Below the pieces are notes generated by a model. The model had not been told where the DNA came from, ran no database searches, and saw nothing but the letters and a program-made list of their open reading frames with translations. A DNA stretch of 64,000 nucleotides. Origin: Paragyromitra xinjiangensis. Lineage: Eukaryota > Ascomycota > Pezizomycetes > Pezizales > Discinaceae. A program made the translations under genes and the position numbers. How positions within the stretch are numbered: position 1 is the stretch's first letter; the number at the start of each line of letters is the position of its first letter. Positions 23,783 through 34,783 of this stretch are shown piece after piece. The DNA is taken from assembly GCA_038503065.1 (NCBI GenBank), contig JBCAMK010000008.1, positions 1,240,001-1,304,000 on the forward strand. The letters are read 5' to 3'.

Positions 23783-24013
23783 TACCGTAAAATCTCAGAA
23801 GTAACGAACGGGTCTGGACTGAGACAGCAGGAGAATACCGTGTTGACACTAGTTAAACAGCCGTTGAGGTTCATTGTGACAGGTGAATGGCGTCAGACTC
23901 AATCAGAACTACCTTGAGGAGAGTGATCACTTTGTCTCTCTGACCAGTGACGGCACGGTATTATTCTGCTGTCTCAGGCCAGATCCGTTCGTTACTTCTG
24001 AGTTTTTACGGTA
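23783..24013. mobile_element. Inverted-repeat element with about 67-bp arms, same family as 1950-2128
   Basis: The left arm (23783-23849) and the reverse complement of the right arm (about 23947-24013) align over roughly 67 bases. They begin TACCGTAAAA(T/A)CTCAGAAGTAACGAACGG and include GAGACAGCAG and AATACCGTG. Both ends carry TA at the boundary. The 231-bp element has an internal frame of no recognisable function. The outermost TACCGTAAAAACTC is shared with the element at 1950-2128, so the same transposase probably moved both. Confidence 0.8.
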
Positions 24014-25526
24014 TCATATATGCCTTTTATCCATATGCAACAATTTGTTGTACGCGCAATTAATGCCCGGATCAGACCTAGACACAGCAAATCAAACGAT
24101 CTAAACCCTAAAAAACTCACACTATCTCTGACGAATTTACTTTTCTGCGAAATAAAACACTCTCCTATGCGTAGAGGAGATCTTGGGGACTTTGCAGATC
24201 GTTAGAAGAGACGTTAGTAATTTCTTTGTATTGGTGACAGCTGACAATCATCAGAAATCACTCGTGCCAAGCTCTGCTAAGAATGTTTAAACAGGAAGCG
24301 ATATCTAGAAAGCTGAAACTACTGTGAAGAAGCAAAACGCCCAGTTGTTTATATCATAAAGGTACTAGAGAATCTTTTAAGATTTCTGCGGGGAGACTAG
24401 TAAGGAGCGAGAAAATCAAGATAGGGTTCCCCAAACTCATCCCAACAAGTGGAAATGCATGACTATACTCCTAAAAATCCCGCACTTTAGATATGAGGAA
24501 GGTAAACACCTGCCGCCCACTGCTACTTCATACCGCACTTGTGTAACAGAGAATTGTGGAGGAATGCAATCATTGTGGTGAAGTGGTTGCAATTGACTTA
24601 ACAATATCAAGAACTCTAGTTACTCGATCGTAATTGCTCAGATGGAAGGGGCATAGAGAGGTGACGAGTTTTCTTGGCCTACAGTACGGTAATGGTCAAT
24701 CCACTGCCGGTGGCTCATGCATAGAGTGATTGGAAATTTGGCCACGGCTTTGTGGTCTATAGTTGATGCTACCGAAGATATGATAAGAACTCGTCAGCTG
24801 TTTTATTTTCAGCTCTTTTATTCCCCAAGACTAGCAGGGCGCATTAAAAAAGAGGCGGGGTCTGATCATAGCGCTTCCTGCGCATATATGTGGATGCAAG
24901 CCTTCATTCATTCGAATGCGCACATGCATATGACGCTACTCCTGCAGCTGGCTGCGCATCCACGTCGAATTTCGGCCGTGAAATTCCGATGGCCTGATTT
25001 TAGTTGCATGATATTGAATTTTCTGTTGATATTCTCCACAGTTTTCATCATGTCTCTTATACAACCGCAATGAATTCAATATCTTCTCCCCAGCTATTAT
25101 GCTGGGTAGTAATTAAAGGAGTTGCGCCGCAATATGACTAAAAAGAGGACGAAGACTTCAAATCCAACAAGCCTGATAGAAATCATAGTATTCATGCGCA
25201 GAGCGACAGCCCTAGCTAGTGAGGAGGTCTGCTCTTAAGATTTTTGTGCTGCACATGCATGGCGTGTTGTGATGCAGCCTAACTCCAAGCCCTCAATTAA
25301 CGCTAGGTAACATTCATTGTAGATCTGGACTTTGTGATCGCGGCTAGATCCCCAGCCCGGATACCAACTGCACGATGCCCAAAGGGTCTTGACACCCTCC
25401 CTCTTAACTAAATCTCAACTACCAGTGGATTAGAGCTGCAACTTCTATGGCAGATGGTCATAAAAATTGGTGGAATTTTGTTGAGCGCCTCAGGGTTTAC
25501 ATATATTTTCTTCTTTTGTTTTAGGC

Positions 25527-25994
25527 TGTGATGTCCACGAGCCTGTTCGAGACGAGCCCGGGAAAGAGCTCGAACTGGCTCGGCTCGTGACTATTAGGGC
25601 TCGCGGTGTTCGAGTTAAGCAGTCAGGCTCGAGCCCGGAGGGGCATTGGGGACCTGGGGGACTTGAGCGAGCCCGGGAGGGAGTGACTATATGTGAGCGA
25701 TGTTTAAATTTTGTATGTTGAATCCCCTTACTAGTGTCATAATGTACTATATACAAATAAGAGAAACAAAGGACGCAGCAATACAACTAAGGTTCCTCCT
25801 CCGTATCAGGTTTATTCCCATAGCAGTTCCAAAGTCTCACCACCCACCCACCCAATCTATATATGATTAGTCAAGGCTCGAGCCCAAAGCTCGAGCTTCT
25901 AAAATTGAGACTCAAACAGGCTCGGCTCTTGGGTTCTTTGGCTCGTGCTGTTCGAGCTCAAGGCTCGAGCTGGCTCGGCTCGTGGACATCACTA
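25527..25994. mobile_element. hAT-like non-autonomous element with 8-bp target duplication
   Basis: The left end reads TGTGATGTCCACGAGCC and the right end is its inverted copy GGCTCGTGGACATCACTA. The direct repeat TTTTAGGC lies immediately outside on both sides (25519-25526 and 25995-26002), an 8-bp target site duplication, the size typical of hAT transposons. The 468-bp interior is packed with variants of GGCTCGAGC and GAGCCCGGG near both ends and has no transposase frame. The second base at the left end is missing relative to the right end, so one terminus is slightly damaged. Confidence 0.82.
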
Positions 25995-28000
25995 TTTTAG
26001 GCCCTCCGGATTGCTCTTTGTGGTTGTTTGGTCGTATGCCGAGTGGACAGAGGGGTGAGGACTTTTTAGACGGGAGATTTTCTATATCAAGGTTATTATG
26101 AAATTGAGGAACTGACAATAGTAAAGGCTGGTAGGCATGGACCTACTCCACCAGCGACTGTCCTTGTGGGCGGGATATATCCTTCTTTCTTATCATGAGA
26201 ATTGACGTCAATTACGGATAACTAAATCTACAATATTAGTGTAGGTTTTCCTATAGTCTTTAAAATAATCCCTCTATGAAGGTTCTGAAAAGGTTTTATG
26301 AGGTTTGCCCCTATCAATTAATAGAAGTGGTATCGAATACAGGCTTTACCTGGGCTTAATGAAACAAAGCCCGACCATATTAAACAAGCAGCCCGGGGAA
26401 CTATCTCAGTATATAAAATAGAGGAGGAAACGGGGAAAGTTACAATAAGTATGCAGAAAATCTTTCCCAACTACGAGGATAGCCACAAGAGTGGACGCAA
26501 CACCAAGACAACGATGATTTTTATCGGTAAAAATTTAGGTAATCCAATAGACAGTTCCGCCAAGAAGTAACCCACAGGTGGTAGCAGAGGCAGGAGCAAT
26601 GATCTATCTATCACTGAAATGAATGATAAGACTGCAACCTGAGGGTTATAATTTGATAGAGCATACAGATAGACCAGGGAGTTCAACAAAAACTCTTCTC
26701 AGCGAACGGACAGGCTCAGAAGCCAGTCTCAAATACCATTACCACCACCGAAAAGCTTGACAAGATCAGACATAACCTCCATCATTGACACTAATATCAG
26801 TGTGCTTCTTATACTTACGAGTGTCGTTAGCTATGATGCAGCTTTCGAAGTGACAGCGTGTTTCTAGGGGTTTAAACAAAGGTAAACATGTGAGCTTACC
26901 AGGAACCGAGGCAAAACACATTGACTGAGCTCAACTGATTGCTGACGCAATTCAGCAAGCGGGGCGGAGAGCGGAGGGTGGCCATTAGTTGAAGTTCAAC
27001 TGATCGATCAAGCCTGGGACTTAGAAGACCAGAAACGAAAGAAGGACAAGGAGATAGTATATAGTAGATTCCTGTGATAGATAACTCACGAATTAATTAC
27101 CTTCAGGCCTCCGAATCAACTGCCTGTAAGTCTCCAAATTGACCCCACAGCAAGCTCAGTAGCAGGCTCTGAATAGGCACGACAGGTTGGAGGGTGGCAG
27201 CAGCGGAAGTAACAGGCAGGGACAGGTTTGGGTAGTACTACTAGCATAGATATTAGCCTGCGCCTCACATAGAGGAAGCTTTGCACCCTTCTCTACTCCT
27301 TTCTATCACATGTTCGCTTGATGGGTTAAACGAGGTTGTCACCAAACACCCCACCCAGTAGTCGCTAATGGAAATATGATGTGATATTCGTTGCTTCTAC
27401 TGAAAGCTTGATATATTGGATTGAGAAGAAAGAAACGAAGAAGAGGCAGAAAACCTCTGTATATATACAATTATTCAGCCAATCAGAGGCTCTCCACCAT
27501 ATGCTCCGTCGATTATCCCTTCAGGCTCAAAGCAGCCTCCGAATAAGCCCAATATGTTGAATAGCCGCTCAAATAATCAACAGCCAAAAAAAGCCAAATC
27601 AGCAAGGAATAATAAGAAACCTAAATAGGAGAAAAGCCTACGTATACTATAGAAGCCCTACGTAGGTGGAGAAAAGAATAGAGCCAAATAGTAAGGAAAG
27701 ACCGGAAGCGGCACGAAAGGAAGTAAATATATCCAGGTCTGTAGTATCGAGTGATAATCGGTGATTTAAATTCTTTAGAACACTACCATTACCGTACCTT
27801 TATTTCGTTCAATACGGATATAATGACATATATATGGATGCCTACCGATGGAAAACCCAAACATCCCCCAACCCAAATAGACCAACCCAAAACACCCCCT
27901 TATCAAGCACTACCTTACTACCACCGGCACCAACACCAATCTCAGAACCTATTCATTCTCTATTTCTACATCACTCAAGAAGCGAAACAGGAAGAAAGAA

Positions 28001-29304
28001 CTACAACGAAGAACTCTTAAGCACACTCTGCACAGCCTTCAAGACATCCGCATGAATATTCGCCACCGCCGCAACAATACCCTGATTATTCTTCAGCGTT
28101 CTCCCAATTCCAAAATCCAACAAGGCCCCATGGATATCCGTAACGATACCTCCAGCCTCCTCGACGATCAATGCACCGCCTGCGTGATCCTAGAGAAACC
28201 ACAAATTAGGCACATCTACAACACCAAGAGGAAAACCTTGAAAGACGTACCCAGATCTTCTCTTCATACGTAGCGCTGACAGGAAGTCTTAGGTAGATAT
28301 CGGCTACGCCCCTTGCGATGGTCGCGTACTTTGCCTGCGAGTCGTACTGCACGGGGGGGTTGGTGATACCTAGAGTGGCAGCAATGGCAGCTTGTTGGGA
28401 GTGGGAGGAATGTTTGCTTTCAACGCCTTCGCAGAATGAAGCTTCAGACGCAGAGGAGATGTGTCTCATTTTAAGGAGTGTTCCGGGAGCGGAAGGCGAG
28501 GAGAGTGGTTTCTTTATGTTACTGTTAGGGCATGGATAAGGTGGAGAGAGGGAGGGACATACGATGGTGGCTCCTTGGCCTCGTTCTACGGAGAGTAGAA
28601 TCCCCTTCTCACCATTCGGGTTTGCTGGATCAACGGGAAGGTTGGGGCAAGCCAGCGCTCCAACCTGTACTTCCCCATCGACAAGGAGTGCTAGACACAC
28701 TGCATATTGATCCCCTCTCAAGAACCCCAATGTCCCATCAATTGGGTCCAACGCCCATATCCCTGACCCAACAATAACACATCAGCTTCACTTCCATCCT
28801 TAGTAAAGCGAAAGGGACTGGAAGAAAAACCAATCAAATGTATGAAGAAAAAGTTTAATACGAACTGCCAACTGGACCGCCTTGGTGGTTCCCGAGATCA
28901 ATCAATGCCAACATTTCCTCCACATTTTTCACGTCACCGATATCACCACTCAGATCTTTTGAGTCCTCGACGGCGGACTTGACGAGTTCCCAGACGGTGT
29001 TGCCTTTATTTTCGTCTGAACGGAGTACATCGGCGTCTTCTTCACCAACGATGGAGTCTTTGGGGAAGGCTGTATGGATGGCGCCAATGACAAGGGCTTG
29101 AGCTCCGAAGTCGGCGACTGTATAATTGGGTTAGCAATCGCTGACGAAGATTAGCTTGAGAAGGTCTGGCTTACTTGTGACGGGAGATTTGTCGCCCTTC
29201 GTAACGGTCCCCTTGACGTGTGAATGGTAGACTTTATCGGTGAGTAGACAGGCTCTCTGAACGGCCAGTTCCGCAATGCGGCGTTCTTTGGCGTAAACGG
29301 ACAT
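28001..29304 (-). CDS. 3'(2'),5'-bisphosphate nucleotidase (Hal2/Met22 family)
   Basis: Minus-strand exons 29304-29175, 29117-28866, 28762-28563, 28511-28251 and 28189-28001 encode 343 residues. The inositol-monophosphatase-fold signatures are present: GEED (about residues 68-71), DPIDGT (about 133-138) and WDHAGGALIVEEAGG (from residue 281), which hold the metal ligands. The enzyme removes the 3' phosphate from PAP and PAPS in sulfate assimilation and is the lithium- and sodium-sensitive target known from yeast Hal2/Met22. The ATG at 29304 is the first in frame. The fourth intron has an AAG acceptor and a length divisible by three, so retaining it would add 17 codons. Odd point: DGTLGF occurs where DGTKGF is usual. 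Confidence 0.9.
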
Positions 29305-30664
29305 GGTTGCGAGGAATCTATAAAAACCGGGGGTGAGAAGAGGAAAGTAGTGTTGGGGAGGACGACGAAGAGGGCGGACAAGACACTGACGGACGAAGAT
29401 ATTGAGTAGTGTAGACACGATTGAGAAGTGAAAATTAAGACCTAGTTTTTATTCCAAGCAAAAAACAAAAAAAGGGCCTTTAATATGAGAATTTCAATGA
29501 TTGACGTTGGTTTGGCGGGGGCTCTGCGGGGTGGTGTTGATTGCGTAAAACCAAGTATCTTGGCGGTCAGGGTCCCCACAAAGCACATGGGTCCCCCACA
29601 TCCTAGGGAAAATTCTTTGAGTTTTATCTCTTGGTGCAGCTGGAGATGAGACTGCGATACCATATTCTCTTGGTTATGATGAACGGAGTCGGCCAAAAAA
29701 ACTCAGGATCAGACGATGCTGTCATCGGTTGATGTAACAGAATCCCTACAATTTGGGTTGAGCTTGATGTCTGTTTACTGGTCGTAATTTTGAGCCTCAA
29801 TGCCCGCCCAACCGTTCAGGACATAATTCCCGACCTATCTCAGCCCTGCCCACTCTGATTGGGGAAACGTCTGCGGTATGCTGTTCTTCTTGAGCTACCC
29901 TGCAGTTAATACTCCTAAGCTCCTTAATATCTATTACGAAAATAACGCCTTCACTCAACCCGGGATAGCCGGACTTTTACTCACATTACTATAGCTCTAA
30001 AGCAGCTACCATCATATCCTACCCTCCCGCGTGGGTAAATCCTTAGATTGCTGTCGTAATTTGTCGCTCAAAAGTTTCGAGTGTAGGCATACATGTAGCC
30101 AACAAGGAAGGTGAGATGGGGGTTAAACGAAGGTTGTAGTGCCGAGAAAGTTTGGGAGGGATACCGAGCAGTTGATGGCGGTAGAGGTAGGTCCCACGAT
30201 CCTGCACTTCCTATACCGTATCTATTGCATATTCCACGCTCTATAAATTTCCAAAACTTTTGCCTATTAGGGAGACTGTTTCCAGCACACGCGATATTAA
30301 CTACGAGTGACGATTTGTGAACTAAATGCGACATAAGCCCCAATGAGTGATATTTACCTTCAAGCCAACCCTACTGCATAATTAATCTTGGAAGAAACCG
30401 CTAGAAGCTCATGGGGGTAGAATCGAAACCCCCTTTAAACCAGTAAGCTTCAGTTCCTGTAGTACTAATTGTGGCAACGAATGTGGCGTACAACCATTCT
30501 TCCGGAAACAAATAACCGCTACCGATCAGCTAGCCACCCCACCATAATTAACGGGTCTAGAGAGCTCCACGTCCCCACCTAAACTTCTCAAATACCCCCG
30601 CCCTTAGAGCTCAAAGCTCCCCTCAAGCTTCCCCTTCTAACTAACTACCACCACCATCACTAAA
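29305..30664. other. Divergent intergenic region between nucleotidase and TOM22 genes
   Basis: A shared upstream region for the minus-strand nucleotidase gene and plus-strand TOM22. In-frame coding capacity continues upstream of the nucleotidase ATG to a GTG at 29418. No other gene is recognised; frames at 30068-30343 show no domain. A CT- and CA-rich leader (ACTACCACCACCATCACT) precedes the TOM22 ATG. Confidence 0.5.
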
Positions 30665-31234
30665 ATGGTCAAGATCATTGAAGTAGCTGACGAGCATTTC
30701 CTCCCCACACCCTACCAAGATGATGATGATGACGCCTACTCTGATGCTTCATCCTCTGCGTCCTCCGCTGGCGGTGATGACGACGACCTAAACGAGTCCT
30801 TCTACGATCGGATCACTGCGCTTAAGGATATTATCCCGCCGCGGCAACGGGCAGCATTTAATGAAACCGTTAGCAAAGCGTACTCGCTAATTGGTGCGGG
30901 ACTAAGTATGGGTGGGACGACGTTGTGGGTGCTGGTTACCAGCACATTTGTGTTGGGAGTGCCGTTTGCTGTTGCGGTTGGAGACGAGCAGCAGTTGATT
31001 GAGATGGAGAAAGAAATGAAGGTGCGAGAGAGCTCTTTATTGTCCCTATTCTAGAGAGGATGGCTAACAGTACTGAGTGGAGTGCAGATGCAACAGTTTA
31101 CAACGGAAGTGAGTGCTTCATGAACTAACGCTCGATCTTCAAACGGGAACTTCAAGGTGGTAAGATGCTAATTGATGTAACAGTCTCTTACGCCTGGTGC
31201 ACAATCGATTCCCGCCGAGCCCCAAAAGAAATAG
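30665..31234 (+). CDS. TOM22: Mitochondrial import receptor subunit Tom22
   Basis: Exons 30665-31021, 31088-31108 and 31184-31234 encode 142 residues. The N-terminus begins MVKIIEVADEHF and is strongly acidic (DDDDD, GGDDDDLNESFYDR), which suits the cytosolic receptor face. It is followed by ITALKDIIPPRQR, the region typical of fungal Tom22, and one membrane segment (about residues 84-105, TLWVLVTSTFVLGVPFAVAV) containing the conserved proline. The short intermembrane-space tail ends SLTPGAQSIPAEPQKK. Tom22 is the central receptor and organiser of the TOM complex in the outer mitochondrial membrane. The middle exon is only 21 nt; without splicing the frame would end after MKVRESSLLSLF. The gene converges on VPS51 with about 270 bases between stops. 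Confidence 0.93.
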
Positions 31235-31502
31235 TGATCCGCATTCGTTTTCCCTGGCAATATCTTTGGATGATATACCCTTCGATTACATACCAATTCT
31301 TTCCTCCATTTTGGATAGCGTTTATTTCGTCTCTGATCTCCTGTACATACCTTGCGTTTTCTGCTTTTTATACCCAGGAAAATATTCCACCTCATTTCAT
31401 GAAACTCGGTGAAACCCCCCAAAAAATAATACCACAAGCCATTTGCAAGCAATAACTCCAGGCGCCAAACTCAAATGTCTCTAAAAACCAGCTACCACCT
31501 AC

Positions 31503-32385
31503 TCAAACACCATCTCGGTTCTCTCCAAGTGCCTTCAACGCCTTTTCCCTCAGCTCTTCTACCCCCTTCACCCCCTTCCACTTATCCAGCAACCCCTCCA
31601 ACACACCCCACTCCCGCTCCGCCTCCTCCTTCTTCCCATCCTTAACATACTCCACTATCCGCTCCGGACACGTAAGAGCCCACGCAACCGTCTCCTTCTT
31701 CTTCTTACTACTCCCATCGAAAGCCGTAAACCTCGGAGCAACCGGAGACGGCGGGATAGTCTGCACCAAAGAGGCCGAGACCTGCGCTATATGAGCGATT
31801 GCCGGCCCAAGCGTAGACGTCGTCGGTGCCAACGGCTCCATATTCGCTCTCATCTACCCAACATCAGCCCCACACCCAAGAAGTAAGAACGAGAGTGTGA
31901 CTTTTCGAATCGTATCCGTCGCAGTGATAAGCTTGCTGTAATTATCATATACCAACGCCTTCCTCTCCCCATCGAACCCTCGGATCTCTACCACAACCTC
32001 AGTAAACCACCAGAACCCCCAAAAACAAAGACTACAAACCAGCAACAAGCTCATTCTCTGCCTTCAGTAGCTCCTTCAGCTCCGCAGTCTCAACTAATTT
32101 CTCCACATACACCTCTGGGACGAAATCCTCCCTATCGAGTTCCGCGAGCTCCTTTTCTTCGATTTTAGGAGTCTCCTTCTCGCTCTCTTCGCCTAGCTCC
32201 CCGCCTGGTTGTAGTCCGTAGAATTGCCGTAGCGCGGAGCGGTTTCGTCGCGGTGAGCGGATGCTGGGGCTGAGTTGGGGGAGATCAAGGGAGACGCCGC
32301 GGGACGAGGAGCGGGAGTCGGGGGAGGGGACGCGGTGCGGGGAGGGCGCGTGGGAGGTGTCGAAGGTTATGGCTGGAGTGGGCAT
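31503..32385 (-). CDS. VPS51: Vps51 subunit of the GARP tethering complex
   Basis: Minus-strand exons 32385-32040, 31987-31902 and 31853-31503 encode 260 residues. After a Ser/Pro-rich start, NRSALRQFYGL and DFVPEVYVEKLVE lead into ELLKAENELVAEIRGFDGER, KALVYDNYSKLITATDTIRK and MRANMEPLAPTTSTLGPAI. This is the conserved core of Vps51/Vps67-family proteins. Vps51 joins Vps52, Vps53 and Vps54 in GARP, which tethers endosome-derived vesicles at the late Golgi and binds the SNARE Tlg1. The first in-frame ATG is at 32385. The open frame continues 26 codons upstream to a GTG and has no ATG. The C-terminus is basic and helical. The length is normal for fungal Vps51, which is much shorter than the animal protein. 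Confidence 0.9.
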
Positions 32386-34783
32386 GGTGGGTGTTGTGGA
32401 ATGGGTGCTGTTGGGGAGGTTTGGGAGACTTGGGTGGGACTCGGTATCATCCGGTTGTGTCACGTGCGCGGAACCTATATGTATCGGTTTTAACTTATCG
32501 TGTTTCTGCGAGGTAATTGGTTTTGTAGGGTATTTACGCGATTTTTATCCCTGAGAATACGGTTTCATTATTTCCCTTCAGTACTTTATTCTTGGAGAAA
32601 CCCATAGGTAAGACATGGCCATAGGGTTCTTAAACTCAGATAAGCTTGAACCAGATCCACAACATGAACAAATATTTTACTTGCAAGATAGATAGAAAAC
32701 AACCCCTCCTATCTTGTAATATTTTGCGTTCCCTATCCCTCTGCAAATACCTCTCTTAAATTTGTATTTGTCCCCCCTTTAATACAAAACTTTTACTTCA
32801 CGGCACCTCCACTCAACCTCCTATAATCCTCTCCCTTTTGCTCTCCTCTATAGAATTTTATCGATATAAAGGATCATAAGAGACGTGTGACCGGTGCTTA
32901 TCCCATTGTTAGCTCAATGTGTCATTCGCGAAATAGTACACAGCAAGCTGTGCAGCATGCCGCTGAGTAAGGAACTAGTCTTCGTACCAAATACCCAAAT
33001 ACCGCTAACGGCGTCTTCTCCGTTTTCGATGCCCTGTTTCGGGGCATAGAGCCAATAATTATATCCGGCTTTTCGTACCCTGTCGTGCGATGGTTTCTAG
33101 GTATCCAGTTCACCCATCCAGGCTAATGCCTGTTTCCTTTCTCCGAGCGTTTCGAATGTATTGAACCCTTCCTCATAGCCATAAACCACGAAATCGAGTG
33201 TGTCGTCCTTCCCTAAAACTAAAGTGAATATAAATAGAGAGATGGTGTTTGAAATGGCTACCAGAAATGTCGCGGCAAATCCAGCATTTCCTGTAACCTC
33301 AGGTGAATATTATCTCTCGAGCGGGGGTAGCTGTCGGAAGTCTCAACCCACGATGTCGTTAATATCGGGCACACTAGGAGAAAGGAAAGGCTCAACGGCT
33401 TATTCTCTAGAGACTAGCAGTGCACTCCCCACTTGCAGACCTCATCACCTCAAGCACCTGTGTGCTTGGGTGCCTGCCTCACTAATCTCCGTCCCTGAAG
33501 CCACGCCCGAACAACCTCATATTAACAAGCTTTCCAACACATGACCCGACATCTCAATGACTGCTTGCGAGAACTTGGATCTTTAAGGTTCAATAAGCTG
33601 GTATGTATGACCTCTTGCTGATACCTCGACGATTGAATAATCATGACCAACAGCACCCGGTGGTACTAGAAATATAGTCTCCCAGATTGTGGTGCTTCCA
33701 ATGAAATGCCGTGGGTGGGATAGACAGCCAATCCCCAACCCGAACTCTATCGCTGAAGGGAGACCGTGTTGATTACAGCCAGAAGATGTGGCTCTTCGTC
33801 GGTTTGACGGATAGCAAATATTAGCCTTTAATCATATTCCGGTTTTGCGATTCATGATGTTTGCTTTGTGGCGTTAATAAGCTCTGCCTTGGGCTTTGGT
33901 GCCGTTTCAAGCCCAAAAGCAGCGAATGCTGCAGATATTTCCCAGTCCGGGCTTTATCGCTGGAGGAGGCCATATAAATTACAGCCGAAAGCTGTGGTTC
34001 TCCATCGTTGACATTGAAGGTAATGAAGTACCTGCTTGATTTCTTTGAAAGGAGGGATGAGTTGGATGAAGAATAACAAGGTGAGGAAAGGACGTGTGGT
34101 CGATTATATACCAGTCCCCTAGCTTAGCCCTGAGCCCTGCTTTGTTGAGTGCATGGTGTGGTAGCCTATGTAACAGGATAGCGAGGGAGGTTTGCTGGTC
34201 CTCTGCAACGTGTGAGCCCCGCTAGAGAGGATTTACGGGTAACCGTTGTTCTGTAGTCCCCTGCTCTTGAAATTTCTATTTATGTGTATAGAAGAATAAA
34301 TAGTTCCCATAGAAAATTAGAATTTAGCAAGTGTACAAACTGTTGATTACATGTAGTTTCTTCCTATCGATTTTTTCAAGTGACGCTAGAGCTGAAGATT
34401 CGTAGACTTCTCCCTTAAGTAGGTAGATCGAAGATTACCGTACATAAGTAACCGATGCGAATGTCCAGGTTTGTTATGGACAGGTTGTTTACAAAGTTTT
34501 ATAGTCACTAGATGTCACTCGATATTACGCCAAGACTTCAGTGATAATTCAAGTACGAAGTTTCTCATTGACTACGAACCGAAAGGCATCCTCTTCAGAA
34601 AAATTATCCACAATCTACTCTAGTCGAGCGCTCATCGAGCAAAACACAATTCATACAAAAAAGAAAAACTCTTGAACCACTGCAAGTTCCTGCCCTGCCT
34701 TACAAAATCCCATTCCCATACCATACACTATCATTAACCCTACCTTCTCTCCTTCCATTCCTCCTAACAAACCTTCCCCATCC
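32386..34783. other. Intergenic, no gene recognised, weak duplicated segment
   Basis: About 2.4 kb. Two diverged copies of a roughly 70-bp segment lie at about 33738-33809 and 33944-34013, sharing CTMTATCGCTG, AATTACAGCC and TGTGGYTCT boxes in the same order. A frame at 33242-33541 begins with ATG but shows no recognisable domain. The last 100 bases before 34784 are C-rich and form the MTW1 3' flank. Confidence 0.45.

Larger units (their letters stand above)
23050..28000. other. Repeat-rich intergenic stretch, no gene recognised
   Basis: About 5 kb of mostly AT-rich DNA with two clear transposon-derived elements (23783-24013 and 25527-25994). Around 27400-27500 there is a purine-rich segment followed by AACCTCTG...CAGAGG, a short hairpin around TATATACA, reminiscent of retroelement LTR ends but without a matching second copy in the window. 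Small frames show no recognisable domain. Confidence 0.5.

Noticed and set aside
26320..26345. TGGTATCGAATAC, resembling a retrotransposon primer-binding site after a possible LTR end (CCCCTATCA)
   Set aside because: No matching LTR copy was found within the window and no polyprotein motifs follow; the similarity is too short.
28563..28777. Plus-strand frame opposite the nucleotidase gene
   Set aside because: Antisense shadow of conserved nucleotidase exons.
32386..32463. Upstream 26-codon extension of VPS51
   Set aside because: It begins with GTG and has no ATG; the conserved protein starts cleanly at the ATG at 32385.
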